64,000 nucleotides of DNA from Propionicimonas sp. Lineage in GTDB: Bacteria > Actinomycetota > Actinomycetes > Propionibacteriales > Propionibacteriaceae. How positions within the stretch are numbered: the first letter of the stretch is position 1; each line of letters opens with the position of its first letter. The stretch spans positions 243,353 to 307,352 of the forward strand of contig VMSW01000010.1 of the NCBI GenBank assembly GCA_013791955.1. The letters run 5' to 3'. A program made the position numbers and the translations under genes. Of the stretch, positions 16,325-25,774 are shown piece after piece. The notes under the pieces were generated by a model, which saw only the letters and a program-made list of their open reading frames with translations, was not told the origin of the DNA and made no database searches.

Positions 16325-18798
16325 CGGGACACCGTCCAGGCGGGTTCAGCGGTGCGACGGCGGGCCTGCCGGGTGAAGTGCCGGGCCGCGATCCGCTCGC
16401 CCAGCGCTGCCAGGGCAGTGGCCAGGCTGGCCAACTGCTCGGCACTGCGGTGGGCCGGCGCGCCAGCGTTGGCGTCCACCTCGGCGATGATCGCCTCAAC
16501 CTGGGCAGCGATGCGGTCATCGCCAGCCATTCGCAGGTCGTTGGCTAACTCGCCGAGCTGAAAGGCGACCGAGCGCGGATTGGCGTGATCGTGCACCAGC
16601 AGTTGGCGAACCGACTCGGTACCGGTCGCTGGTCCGGTGCCAGCCGCGGCCCGGCGACGGTGGGTGATGATGCTCTCCCCCGCGCGCAGGACGGCCTCAG
16701 CGGCCAGTTCGGCCGACGGCTCGATTCGATCCCCGTTTTGAGCCAGCAGGGTGAACCGGAGCAGCTTGACGGTATGCGCGGCACGCTCCAGCCGTCCGCC
16801 GGCATCGAGGAAGGCCCAAGACGAGTCGCGCACCATCGATTGGGCCATGATGCCGGAGAAGGCCAACAGGGATTCGAGCACATCGGCCAGCAGTTGCTGA
16901 AGGGTGCTCGCCTGCGGCACCCCGCCGGTCAGGGTCTGCTCCAAGCGGTTGAACACGCTCCAACAATCGACGCTGAGCAGATCGCGCACCTCTTGGGCTT
17001 CGACGATCAACCGTCGCACGCTGTGGTGCACCCCGCCCGGCTCGCTGGCATCCAGAGTCACCCGGGTCAGGTAGGACAGATTGCTCTCGTTCAGCTTCCG
17101 TTCGGTGCCGGTGATGCCAGCCACGCCGCGCAGCAGGGCGCTCACCGCAGCCGCCCCAGCTGAACCCGGATGGGCACCGAAGTCTTCGGTGAAGTCGTCG
17201 GCCACCTTCACCAGCCGTGCGGTGCTTTCAGCCCGCTCGCCCAGGCGGCCGAGGTTCATCAAGGTGTGGGCCACCCGCGGCGGCAGCGCGGTCTCGCGGG
17301 CGAGTTGAAGGCGGGGACGGGCCGAATCGCTGGCCACAGCTTGAGCGGTGGCTGGCACCCACACGTCTTTGGCCAAGGCGCCGTTGGCGCTGGAAACGCT
17401 CAGCTCAGTGGTGCTGGGTGCCACCCGTCCCAAACCACCGGGTAGGAACTGGTAGCCGCCGGTGGTGGCGACGCCGAACGCGCGCAAGACCAGCCGGCGG
17501 GGCTCAAGCCCGGACGGGGTGACCACCGGTGCGGTGGAGAGCTCGACGGCCTCCTGACCGCACCAGGCCCACGGCTCGGCCCTGATCGCCGCAGCCAACT
17601 CAGCCCGCTGGGTCGCATCGAGCAGCCAGCCGTAGATCGGCCGGCCGGCGCTTGGCGACAGCGGCTTGATCACCAGCTCGGTCAGCCTGGCCAGCACGTG
17701 GTCGGCCTGGGCCGGCTCACCGCACCACCAGGTAGGGGGGGAGGCCAGCAGCAGGTCCTCGCCGAGCAATGCCTGACACACCCCCGGTAGCGCAGCGATC
17801 AGCGCGGGATTGTCCAGCACGGCGGTGCCCACCGGATTGGCGACCTTCACCGTGCCACGTCGCACTGCCTCCACCAGGCCGGGCACGCCCACTTCGGAAT
17901 CGCCGCGGGATTCGAGCGGATCGGCCACTGTGTCGCCCACTCGACGCAAGATCACGTCGATCGGCTCCAGCGCGTCGCCAGCCCGCAGCAGTACCCGGCC
18001 GGCGCTCACTACCAGGTCGTCGGCCTCGGCCAACGGGAAGCCGAGCAGGGTGGCCAACAGCCCTTGATCGAAGGCGGACGGGCTGCCCGCCCCCGGCGAC
18101 AGCAGCACCACTCGCGGCGTTTCGGCCTGGCTAGGCGCAGCATCGAGCAGGGCGCCGGTAGTGGTCAGAAAGAAGCCGCGTAGCCGGGCCAGATCGCTGC
18201 CACGATGCAGTCCGGCAATCGCCTTGGTGACGATTCGGCGGGTAGCCATCGCCAGTCCGGCCCCGGCCGGGCATTGGGTTGGATCAGACAGTGCCACCCA
18301 TTCGCCGCTGGTGCCGCGACCCAGGTCGGTGCCGGTGAGCAGCAGTTGGCGTCCACTACCAAGTGAACCGTCAGCGGCCCTGGCAAACCCGCGATGGGCC
18401 AGGACGGCGGCCGCCGGGAGCACCCGGCGCCGCAACAGCGTGCGGGTCGAGTAGAGGTCGGCCAACACCGCATCCAGCAGCCGGGCGCGTTGCTCCAGAC
18501 CAGCGGCCAGTCCTGACCAGTCGGCGGCCGAGAGCGGCAGCGGCAGCGGATCGATCAGCCAGGGTTGGCGATCAGCGGCCTCGCCGAAACTGGCTCCGTC
18601 CGCGGCTGCCTGATTGCCCACCTCGGCTCGGGCCGCCAAGAGCCCAGCCAGGCCGAGAGAATCGATGGCGCTGGCCAGCATGGCCCCCTGCTCACGAACG
18701 CCTTCAGTGGTGAGGAGTTCGTCGTGAGGCGCCCGAGCTGGATGAGCCCGGTAGGCCTCGATCAACGGGCTGGAGAGCTCGGCGGCCGACGCGGACAT
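16321..18798 (-). CDS. Fused circularly permuted ATP-grasp and alpha-E protein
   Basis: An 825-residue protein. Residues about 1-480 match the circularly permuted ATP-grasp type 2 domain: the N-terminal region with QRARLLDAVLADLYS, then PRVVLLSPGAGSPSAFDQGLLA, KVANPVGTAVLDNPALIAALPG and the ligase core with RRLVLRAFGV. Residues about 500-810 match the all-helical alpha-E domain (RVAHTLMNLGRLGERAEST). In many bacteria these are two genes; here they are fused. The predicted activity is ATP-dependent amide or peptide ligation, with the following transglutaminase as protease or reverse enzyme. The natural substrate is unknown. Confidence 0.85.
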   Translation of the reverse strand: MSASAAELSSPLIEAYRAHPARAPHDELLTTEGVREQGAMLASAIDSLGLAGLLAARAEVGNQAAADGASFGEAADRQPWLIDPLPLPLSAADWSGLAAGLEQRARLLDAVLADLYSTRTLLRRRVLPAAAVLAHRGFARAADGSLGSGRQLLLTGTDLGRGTSGEWVALSDPTQCPAGAGLAMATRRIVTKAIAGLHRGSDLARLRGFFLTTTGALLDAAPSQAETPRVVLLSPGAGSPSAFDQGLLATLLGFPLAEADDLVVSAGRVLLRAGDALEPIDVILRRVGDTVADPLESRGDSEVGVPGLVEAVRRGTVKVANPVGTAVLDNPALIAALPGVCQALLGEDLLLASPPTWWCGEPAQADHVLARLTELVIKPLSPSAGRPIYGWLLDATQRAELAAAIRAEPWAWCGQEAVELSTAPVVTPSGLEPRRLVLRAFGVATTGGYQFLPGGLGRVAPSTTELSVSSANGALAKDVWVPATAQAVASDSARPRLQLARETALPPRVAHTLMNLGRLGERAESTARLVKVADDFTEDFGAHPGSAGAAAVSALLRGVAGITGTERKLNESNLSYLTRVTLDASEPGGVHHSVRRLIVEAQEVRDLLSVDCWSVFNRLEQTLTGGVPQASTLQQLLADVLESLLAFSGIMAQSMVRDSSWAFLDAGGRLERAAHTVKLLRFTLLAQNGDRIEPSAELAAEAVLRAGESIITHRRRAAAGTGPATGTESVRQLLVHDHANPRSVAFQLGELANDLRMAGDDRIAAQVEAIIAEVDANAGAPAHRSAEQLASLATALAALGERIAARHFTRQARRRTAEPAWTVSR

Positions 18799-18875
18799 GG
18801 CGACACGATACCCAGGGTTGGGTTACAGCTACGTCGCACCAGATCGATGTCGCTACGCCCGCGGCGATTCCGGGC

Positions 18876-19508
18876 CTACTTGCCCCCGTAGAACGTCACC
18901 CCAGCCTTGGCGAGGGTGAAGCCGATGCCGCGCTTGGTGTTGGCGCAGGTCACCCCGATCTTGTCGCTGACGCAGACGAAGTCGCCGGTGGCCAGCTTCT
19001 TGCCGTAGGGCAGCACAGCGGCCTTGTCGTCGCCGTCCTTGACTGACCCGAAGTCGGACTTCCACCATTTGGTTTCCTCGCCACCGACCCACGGGGAACC
19101 GGCCGGATCGTTGGCGCAGAAGAAGTCGGTGGTGGTCTCGTCCACGTGCACCGAGGTCACCCCCAACATGCCGGCCTCGTCACAGAACTCCGAGTCCTTG
19201 GGCGTCTTGCCGGCAAAGCCCTCCGGCAGATCACAGCGGACGCCCTCGGCGGTGAGGCCACAGACGATGTTTCCGCTCGGGGTGACGAAGGAGTTGAAAT
19301 CCCAACCGCTCCCATCGATCGCCCCGGCGGCATCAGGCAGCGCCGAAGATGGCGTGGGCTCGCTCGGGTTGCCCGAGGTCGGACTGGTTGAAGTTGACGG
19401 CACCGTAGTGGGAGTGGTGCTCGCTGGAAAGGTGGCCACTTCGGTGCAGCCGGTCAGAGCCAGGCCGAGGGCGATCATCGCCAGTGATGCCTTGAAGGAG
19501 GTGCGCAT
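18876..19508 (-). CDS. Secreted lipoprotein, DUF6636-like (paralogue 1)
   Basis: A 210-residue protein with a signal peptide ending LALTGC, a Ser/Thr/Pro-rich linker and a globular domain from about residue 70. FNSFVTPSGNIVCGL and VRCDLPEGF resemble the DUF6636 'PSGNI-C' pattern; four to six cysteines are arranged in pairs. The C-terminus (LPYGKKLATGDFVCVS, GIGFTLAKAGVTFYG) is closely shared with the lipoprotein at 19753-20385, so the two arose by tandem duplication. Function unknown. The ATG at 19508 puts the start at the signal peptide; a GTG/ATG 12 codons upstream is less likely. Confidence 0.75.
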   Translation of the reverse strand: MRTSFKASLAMIALGLALTGCTEVATFPASTTPTTVPSTSTSPTSGNPSEPTPSSALPDAAGAIDGSGWDFNSFVTPSGNIVCGLTAEGVRCDLPEGFAGKTPKDSEFCDEAGMLGVTSVHVDETTTDFFCANDPAGSPWVGGEETKWWKSDFGSVKDGDDKAAVLPYGKKLATGDFVCVSDKIGVTCANTKRGIGFTLAKAGVTFYGGK

Positions 19509-19640
19509 GTGCAGCCTTCCGTGACTGGGTAAGCACTCGGCCATTGCCGTGGTCGAGCGCTGCGGGTGGACAAAGCTCGCTCACAGGCTAGGCGGGTGGA
19601 CAAAACGGGCCGTCTGGCCGTTCAACGTCCCCCTCCCCCG

Positions 19641-19707
19641 CTTTGCGCCCCGTAACACGCTTTGCGCCCCCTATAGCAGGCGCAAAGCCGCCTAAGGGGC
19701 GCAAAGC
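19641..19707. repeat. Family C nested palindromic repeat, copy 1
   Basis: Two CTTTGCGCCC half-sites on the left are matched by two GGCGCAAAGC half-sites on the right, around a CTATAG-type centre. The flanks GTCCCC and GGGGACGGG extend the symmetry. A second copy lies at 50091-50160. The form recalls REP/BIME elements. It separates the two paralogous lipoprotein genes. Confidence 0.8.
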
Positions 19708-19752
19708 TGGGGACGGGAGGGGGGCGGGCTGGGACGGGGTGCTGGGGTTGGC

Positions 19753-20385
19753 TCAGGAGATGAAGGTCACGCCAGCTTTGGCCATCTTGAAGCCGATCCC
19801 GGTCGAGGTGTCGCCACAGGTGATGCCGGACTTCTCGCTGAGGCAGACGAAGCTTCCGTCGGCCAGCTTCTTGCCGTACGGCAGCGTCGCCAAGGTGAAG
19901 TCGGAGTACTTCACCTTCGGAAAGCCGGAACTGGCGAACCACTCCAGCCCGTAGCCGGCGTTGTTGAGCGCCGGGAAGGCGGTCGGATCACCGCTGCAGA
20001 AATACTCGACCTTGTTGCCGACCGCGACCCCGGTCACGTCGAGTTGTTCTTCGGGGCACACCTCTTCAGAAGTGGGCACCTTGGCCTGGTAGCCCGATGG
20101 GAAGTGGCACCACGCCGAGTCTTCCTTGACAGCACACCAGATGGCCCCCGTCGGGCTAGCGAACATGCTCACCTCGTAGGCGGACACGTCCAGGGCACCG
20201 GCGGCACCCGGGACGGTGGGCGCGACGACTGGCGGTGAAGTCGCCACTGTGGGCGAGGCGGAGGTGGTGGCCGAAGCGGTCGGTGGCGCACTGGCCGAGA
20301 CTGACGGCAGGCTCGGCGGGGTGATCGCGCAGCCAGCCGTGACCAGCAGGGCGGCGCCAGCGGCAAGAGAGTGGCTTAGCTTCAT
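19753..20385 (-). CDS. Secreted lipoprotein, DUF6636-like (paralogue 2)
   Basis: A 210-residue protein with signal peptide and lipobox (LLVTAGC), a Ser/Ala/Thr/Pro-rich linker, and a domain from about residue 65 containing MFASPTGAIWCAV, WCHFPSGYQ and YFCSGDP. LPYGKKLADGSFVCLS and GIGFKMAKAGVTF near the end match paralogue 1. The ribosome site AGGAG stands before the ATG. Function unknown; both copies are likely surface-exposed. Confidence 0.75.
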   Translation of the reverse strand: MKLSHSLAAGAALLVTAGCAITPPSLPSVSASAPPTASATTSASPTVATSPPVVAPTVPGAAGALDVSAYEVSMFASPTGAIWCAVKEDSAWCHFPSGYQAKVPTSEEVCPEEQLDVTGVAVGNKVEYFCSGDPTAFPALNNAGYGLEWFASSGFPKVKYSDFTLATLPYGKKLADGSFVCLSEKSGITCGDTSTGIGFKMAKAGVTFIS

Positions 20386-20573
20386 GGGGGTCTCCTGTGA
20401 TGTTGCGGCTCAGTGTCCATGAGCCTGCTGTGGAATCCGGCGCACCTCGGGCACCAGTCTGCCCGCCGCCTGTTGGCCGGTCGAGAGGCAATCGGGCCGC
20501 GCGGGGCACCTCTTAGCTGATCTTGAACAATCGGCGAGCCAGCGCGGCTGTGCTCAGGTGCCAGAATCGTCGA

Positions 20574-21404
20574 ATGAGCATCAACACCGCCCTCGTGCTC
20601 GGCAGCGGGGGTGCCACCGGAATCGCGTGGGAACTCGCGGTGCTGGTGGGGTTGGCCGATGCCGGCGTCAACCTGGCCGCTGACCGAGTGATCGGCACCT
20701 CTGCCGGGGCGGTGGTGGCGGCCCGCCTCACCACTGGCGCTGACCTGGAGTTGCTTCTGGTCGGCCTTGGCGGCGAACTGGTCGGCTTCGACCGGACGCC
20801 GCTGCGGGTGCTCCCGGCGCTGGTGGCCGCCCAGCTCTACCCCAGCCGCCGCCAGGCGTTGCTTTGGCTGGGACGGGCCGCTGCGCGTGGTTGGACGGCA
20901 GCGGCCGAGGCGGTCTGGGTGGAGCGGCTGGTGCCCGACCTGGGCGAAACCGACTGGCCGGAGTCCTTGGTGATCGTGGCCACCGATGTGGTTACCGGCA
21001 GGCCGGCCTACTTCACCGCCTCCCAGCCGGTGTCGCTGTCGTTGGCGGTGGCGGCAAGCTGCGCACTCCCTGGAGTGTTCCCGCCGGTACGGGTGGAGGG
21101 CCGCCTGCACTTTGATGGCGGGCTGCGCTCACCGGCGAATCTCGATCTGGCCGTCGGTGCTCAATCGGTCCTCGCGTTGGTGCCGAACGGCGGCGCCGTC
21201 CGTCCGCATCGTCGGGCTCAGGCCCAAGGCGCATCGCTGGCGAATCACGGCTCGGCGGTGCGGATTGTCTCCCCAGATTCGGCGAGCCGAGCAGCGATGG
21301 GACCAGATCCACTCGCCGGGCAGCGCACTTCGGCGATACTGGCGGCTGGACGGGTTCAGGGGCGACGTATTGCCCCTGAACTCGACCGATTCTGGGCCGT
21401 CTAG
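20574..21404 (+). CDS. Patatin-like phospholipase
   Basis: A 276-residue patatin-family serine hydrolase. The oxyanion loop is LGSGGATG, the nucleophile elbow GTSAGA holds the catalytic serine, and the dyad aspartate is in HFDGGLRSP. Acts on acyl chains of lipids; the natural substrate is not shown. No signal peptide, so probably cytoplasmic. The ATG at 20574 leaves five residues before the first strand. The gene is divergent from the lipoprotein at 19753-20385. Confidence 0.85.
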   Translation: MSINTALVLGSGGATGIAWELAVLVGLADAGVNLAADRVIGTSAGAVVAARLTTGADLELLLVGLGGELVGFDRTPLRVLPALVAAQLYPSRRQALLWLGRAAARGWTAAAEAVWVERLVPDLGETDWPESLVIVATDVVTGRPAYFTASQPVSLSLAVAASCALPGVFPPVRVEGRLHFDGGLRSPANLDLAVGAQSVLALVPNGGAVRPHRRAQAQGASLANHGSAVRIVSPDSASRAAMGPDPLAGQRTSAILAAGRVQGRRIAPELDRFWAV

Positions 21405-21431
21405 GCGGTAGCCACGTCCATGCGGGACGCC

Positions 21432-21462
21432 TAGGGGTTACACCGGCCGGTGATTACCCCTA
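21432..21462. promoter_or_regulatory. Near-perfect 31-base palindrome before pyc
   Basis: Left arm TAGGGGTTACACCGG and right arm CCGGTGATTACCCCTA pair over about 15 bp with a one-base bulge and no loop. It lies 27 bp after the patatin stop and 32 bp before the pyruvate carboxylase ATG. It could be a terminator without T tract or an operator for pyc. Confidence 0.5.
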
Positions 21463-21494
21463 CGCTGCGCGGAAATCCGACCAAGGAGAAGTAC

Positions 21495-24400
21495 ATGTTC
21501 AGCAAGATCCTGGTGGCCAACCGCGGCGAGATATCCGTGCGCGCATTTCGGGCCGCCACCGAACTGGGCATCGGCACCGTGGCCGTGTTCACCCATGAAG
21601 ACCGACACGCCGAATTCCGGCTGAAGGCCGACGAGTCCTACCAGATTGGCGAGCCGGGGCACCCCGTGCGGGCCTACCTCGATGTGGACGGGATCGTGTC
21701 GGCAGCCAAGCAGGCCGGTGCCGACGCGATTTATCCCGGCTACGGCTTCCTGTCGGAAAACCCCGATCTGGCCCAAGCCTGTGAGAACGCTGGGATCACC
21801 TTCATCGGGCCCTCCCATCACGTGTTGGAGCTCACCGGCAACAAGTCGCGGGCCATCACCGCGGCCCGCGAAGCTGGCCTGCCCACGCTGCGCGGCTCGG
21901 AGCCGAGCGACGATGCTGAGGTCTTGCTGGCCGCAGCGCCGGAGATTGGGTTCCCGCTGTTCGTGAAGGCCGTCTCCGGTGGCGGCGGGCGTGGCATGCG
22001 GCGGGTCGAGACGGCCGAGGCGCTCCCGGCAGCCGTGGCCGAGGCCATGCGCGAGGCATCTTCGGCCTTTGGCGATTCGCGGATGTACCTGGAGGAGGCG
22101 GTAATCCGTCCCCGCCATATCGAGGTACAGATCCTGGCCGACGGCACTGGCGACACCATTCACCTCTACGAGCGTGACTGCTCGGTGCAGCGGCGTCACC
22201 AGAAGGTGATCGAGCTGGCACCAGCACCCAATCTTGACCCGGAAGTGCGCCGCGAAATGTGCGAAGGTGCGGTGCGTTTTGCCCACCACATCAACTACCG
22301 CAACGCCGGCACCGTGGAGTTCCTGCTCGGTGAGGATGGTCGCTTCGTCTTCATCGAAATGAACCCCCGCATCCAGGTGGAACACACCGTCACCGAGGAG
22401 GTCACCGACGTCGACCTGGTGAGCTCCCAGATTCGGATCGCCAGCGGCGAAACCCTGGCTGACCTGGGGTTGAGCCAGGATTCAATCCAGGTTCGCGGGG
22501 CGGCCCTGCAGTGTCGGATCACCACCGAAGACCCGAGCAACGGCTTCCGTCCCGACACGGGCACTGTTTCGGTCTACCGCTCACCCGGTGGTGCTGGGGT
22601 CCGGCTGGACGGCGGCGTGGTGTTCAGCGGTTCAGAGGTAGGCGCCCACTTCGACTCGATGCTGGTCAAGCTCACCTGTCGGGCCTCTGATCGCCTGTCG
22701 GCGGCTCGGCGGGCCTACCGGGCGCTGACCGAGTTCCGGATTCGCGGCATCTCCACCAACATCCCCTTCCTGGAGGCAGTGCTCTCCGACCCCGATTTCC
22801 TGGCTGGCAACGTCAACACCTCTTTCATCGACGAGCGCCCCTACCTCACCCACCACACCCTTTCGGCAGACCGGGGCACCAAGCTGCTCAACTACCTGGC
22901 CTGGGTGAGCGTCAACAAGCCCAACGGGGCTGCGCGCATCTCGATCCATCCCCGCGAGAAGCTGCCGGTCGTGGCTCCGGAGGCGCTGGAGGCCGAGCCG
23001 CCCGCCGGTTCGCGCCAGCGGCTGTTGGCGGTTGGGCCGACCCAGTGGGCCGCGGAATTGCGCGCGCAGAAGGCGGTGGCAGTCACCGACACCACCTTCC
23101 GCGATGCCCACCAGTCGCTGTTGGCCACTCGAGTTCGCACCCGCGATCTGCTGGAGGCCGCCCCCACCATTGCCCGGACGCTGCCGCAACTGTTCAGCGT
23201 TGAGGCCTGGGGCGGGGCCACCTATGACGTGGCGCTGCGCTTCCTGAAGGAAGATCCGTGGACGCGGCTGGAGAAGCTGCATGCGGCGATGCCGAACCTG
23301 CCGCTGCAGATGCTGCTGCGGGGCCGCAACACCGTTGGCTACACCCCTTACCCGCTGGCGGTCACCAACGCCTTCGTCGAGGAGGCCGCCCGCTCGGGCC
23401 TGGACGTCTTCCGCATCTTCGATTCGCTGAACTGCGTTGACCAGATGCGTCCGGCGATCGAGGCGGTGCTGCAAACCGACCACGCGGTGGCTGAGGCGTC
23501 CCTTTGCTACACCGGCAACATGCTGTCTCCGTCGGAGACGCTCTACACCCTGGATTACTACCTGGGCTTGGCTGAAGAGCTGGTCAAGGCTGGGGCGCAC
23601 ATCCTGGCGATCAAGGACATGGCCGGTCTGCTGCGGGCGCCCGCAGCGGCCAAGCTGGTCACTGCGTTGCGAGCCAACTTCGACCTGCCGGTGCACCTAC
23701 ACACCCACGACACCGCTGGTGGCCAGTTGGCCACGCTGTTGGCGGCCGTCGATGCCGGGGTGGACGCGGTCGACGTGGCGGCGGCCTCGATGGCTGGCAC
23801 CACCTCGCAGGTGTCGATGTCAGCGTTGGTGGCAGCGCTGGAAGGCACCGAGCGCGACACTGGGCTCAGCCTGACCGCAGTGACCGAGTTGGAGCCGTAC
23901 TTCGAGCAGGTGCGCAACCTCTACGGCGCTTTCGAGTCGGGTCTACCCGGCCCGACCGGACGGGTCTACCACCACGAAATTCCCGGCGGCCAGCTGTCGA
24001 ACCTGCGCCAGCAGGCGATGGCGCTCGGTCTGGGCAACCGGTTCGAGGACATCGAGAACATGTACGCCGCGGCGAACAAGATTCTCGGCAACCTGGTGAA
24101 GGTGACGCCCTCCTCGAAGGTGGTCGGTGACCTGGCCCTGGCCCTGGTGGGACGCAATGCTGACCCGGCCGATTTCGAGGCCAACCCGGCCAAGTACGAC
24201 ATTCCCGATTCGGTGATCGGCTTCCTCAACGGCGACCTGGGTGACCCGCCCGGCGGCTGGCCTGAGCCGTTCCGCACCAAGGCGTTGGCCGGACGGGTGA
24301 CCAAGCCGGTGATCACCGAGCTCAGTGATGCTGATTCGGCCGCTTTGGTGGCCGAGCCTCGTCGGACGCTCAATCGTCTGCTGTTCCCCGGCCCGACCAG

Positions 24401-24881
24401 GGACTACGAAGAGGCCGTGGCCGACTATTCCGAGCTGACGGTGCTGCCCACCAAGGAGTTCCTGCACGGCTTGAAGCTGGGCGAAGAGGTCGAGGTAACG
24501 CTGCGCAAGGGCAAGAACGTGCTGCTGAAGCTGTCGGCCATCGGCGATGCCGATGATCGCGGTATTCGCCAGGTGGTCGGGGCGGTCAGTGGCCAGATTC
24601 GGGTGGTCAACGTCCGCGACGAGTCGGTGAAGTCCACCGAGGTGACCGCTGAGCGCGCTGATGTTTCGGTGCCTGGCCAGGTGCCGTCGCCGTTCGCTGG
24701 CGTGGTCACTTTGACCGTCGAGGTCGGCCAGGAGGTGGCGGCCGGTGAGCAGGTGGCCACCATCGAGGCGATGAAGATGGAAGCTGCGATCACCACCCCA
24801 GTCGGCGGGACGGTTCAGCGGTGCGCCATCGGTGCCGCTCAGGCCGTTGAAGGTGGCGACCTGCTGGTGGTTATTGCCTGA
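21495..24881 (+). CDS. pyc: Pyruvate carboxylase
   Basis: A 1128-residue biotin enzyme that converts pyruvate, bicarbonate and ATP to oxaloacetate. Biotin carboxylase occupies about 1-450 (FSKILVANRGEISVRAFRA; ATP loop SGGGGRGMR; EMNPRIQVEHTVTE). The carboxyltransferase spans about 520-800 (VTDTTFRDAHQSLLATR, EAWGGATYDVALRF, and the metal-site HLHTHDTAG). A conserved carboxylase/tetramerisation region follows, and the C-terminal biotinyl domain carries EAMKMEA. AAGGAG lies before the ATG at 21495. Single-chain form. Supplies C4 acids for anaplerosis. Confidence 0.96.
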   Translation: MFSKILVANRGEISVRAFRAATELGIGTVAVFTHEDRHAEFRLKADESYQIGEPGHPVRAYLDVDGIVSAAKQAGADAIYPGYGFLSENPDLAQACENAGITFIGPSHHVLELTGNKSRAITAAREAGLPTLRGSEPSDDAEVLLAAAPEIGFPLFVKAVSGGGGRGMRRVETAEALPAAVAEAMREASSAFGDSRMYLEEAVIRPRHIEVQILADGTGDTIHLYERDCSVQRRHQKVIELAPAPNLDPEVRREMCEGAVRFAHHINYRNAGTVEFLLGEDGRFVFIEMNPRIQVEHTVTEEVTDVDLVSSQIRIASGETLADLGLSQDSIQVRGAALQCRITTEDPSNGFRPDTGTVSVYRSPGGAGVRLDGGVVFSGSEVGAHFDSMLVKLTCRASDRLSAARRAYRALTEFRIRGISTNIPFLEAVLSDPDFLAGNVNTSFIDERPYLTHHTLSADRGTKLLNYLAWVSVNKPNGAARISIHPREKLPVVAPEALEAEPPAGSRQRLLAVGPTQWAAELRAQKAVAVTDTTFRDAHQSLLATRVRTRDLLEAAPTIARTLPQLFSVEAWGGATYDVALRFLKEDPWTRLEKLHAAMPNLPLQMLLRGRNTVGYTPYPLAVTNAFVEEAARSGLDVFRIFDSLNCVDQMRPAIEAVLQTDHAVAEASLCYTGNMLSPSETLYTLDYYLGLAEELVKAGAHILAIKDMAGLLRAPAAAKLVTALRANFDLPVHLHTHDTAGGQLATLLAAVDAGVDAVDVAAASMAGTTSQVSMSALVAALEGTERDTGLSLTAVTELEPYFEQVRNLYGAFESGLPGPTGRVYHHEIPGGQLSNLRQQAMALGLGNRFEDIENMYAAANKILGNLVKVTPSSKVVGDLALALVGRNADPADFEANPAKYDIPDSVIGFLNGDLGDPPGGWPEPFRTKALAGRVTKPVITELSDADSAALVAEPRRTLNRLLFPGPTRDYEEAVADYSELTVLPTKEFLHGLKLGEEVEVTLRKGKNVLLKLSAIGDADDRGIRQVVGAVSGQIRVVNVRDESVKSTEVTAERADVSVPGQVPSPFAGVVTLTVEVGQEVAAGEQVATIEAMKMEAAITTPVGGTVQRCAIGAAQAVEGGDLLVVIA

Positions 24882-24892
24882 CCGATCTTCAG

Positions 24893-25036
24893 TTGGCTGG
24901 GCCCCACCAAGTTGGCTGGGCCCCACTAAGTTGGCTGGGCCCCACTAAGTTGGCTGAGCTTGTCGAAGCCCCGGCGTGACCCTTCGACAAGCTCAGGGAA
25001 CTGAAACAAGCTCAGGGAACTGAAACAAGCTCAGGG
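24893..25036. repeat. Family A repeat cluster after pyc
   Basis: Three to four copies of AAGTTGGCTGGGCCCCAC (about 22 bp) are followed by GGCTGAGCTTGTCGAAGC, CTTCGACAAGCTCAGGGAAC and two further CAAGCTCAGGGAACTGAAA units. It fills the space between pyc and the next terminator. Confidence 0.85.
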
Positions 25037-25042
25037 AACCAA

Positions 25043-25085
25043 AAGAACCGGTGGCCGCTCTCAACGAGTGCAGCCACCGGTTCTT
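25043..25085 (-). terminator. Hairpin terminator of the DUF5684 gene
   Basis: A perfect 13-bp stem (AAGAACCGGTGGC and complement) with a 17-base loop lies 9 bp past the stop of the minus-strand membrane protein gene. On that strand the stem ends in TTCTTTTGG, giving a short T run. Confidence 0.7.
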
Positions 25086-25093
25086 GGGTTTGG

Positions 25094-25552
25094 TTACTGG
25101 GCTGGCGGTGGGGGCGGAGCGTAGCCCGCAGCGGGCGGCGGCGGGTACATGCCGCTTGAGTAGCGTCCGGCAGCGATCGGTGGGGAGTAAACGGCCTTGC
25201 CAAAGGCAAGAATCAAGTAACCGATCGGGATGAGGATCAGCAGGAAGAACGACCAGGCGCCGCCCTTGCCGAACCGTTCGCCCAGCTTCAACGCCACCAT
25301 GATGGCGACGACAATGTTGGCGATCGGGACGAAAAGTAGCAGGAACATCCAGGGGTTCATCCCGGCGATCTTGAACTCGACGTAGGCGTTGTAGATAGGA
25401 ACGATCGCCGCCCAGCCGGGCTCGCCGGCCTTGGTGAAGATCTTCCAAAGGGCGATGATCATGATGACTGCCAAAACCAGGCTGATCAACATGATCGGCG
25501 TCATGATTGCTGCTACTACGGCAGGGTCATTGGTGCTGTACTCGTACTCCAT
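25094..25552 (-). CDS. DUF5684 membrane protein
   Basis: A 152-residue protein. Hydrophobic helices lie at about 14-38, 66-88 and 98-118. The stretch KIFTKAGEPGWAAIVPIYN is the signature of DUF5684, found in small actinobacterial membrane proteins. The C-terminus is a short Pro/Ala/Tyr-rich tail. Function unknown. It has its own terminator and is monocistronic. Confidence 0.82.
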   Translation of the reverse strand: MEYEYSTNDPAVVAAIMTPIMLISLVLAVIMIIALWKIFTKAGEPGWAAIVPIYNAYVEFKIAGMNPWMFLLLFVPIANIVVAIMVALKLGERFGKGGAWSFFLLILIPIGYLILAFGKAVYSPPIAAGRYSSGMYPPPPAAGYAPPPPPAQ

Positions 25553-25774
25553 TGTTCCCCCAAGTCAGACACGGTTGAACCGAAAGGGTCCAACAAAATC
25601 GTAGGGGGATGAGGCGCACTTCGTGGCGATTTGCGCCTATTGGTGCCAGCACATCTGCCCAGCTGTGGTGCGGCGCCAAGCGGGCCCTGATTACGGCAGC
25701 CGCTGGCGCATGGCGCCGTCCGCCGATCGGCGAGGGGTTGGGTAATCATGGCGGTGGTGCTGCAAAGTTGAGGC

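Noticed and set aside
22632..23696. 354-codon minus-strand frame inside pyc
   Set aside because: Antisense to the pyruvate carboxylase core; no ribosome site and shadow-type composition.
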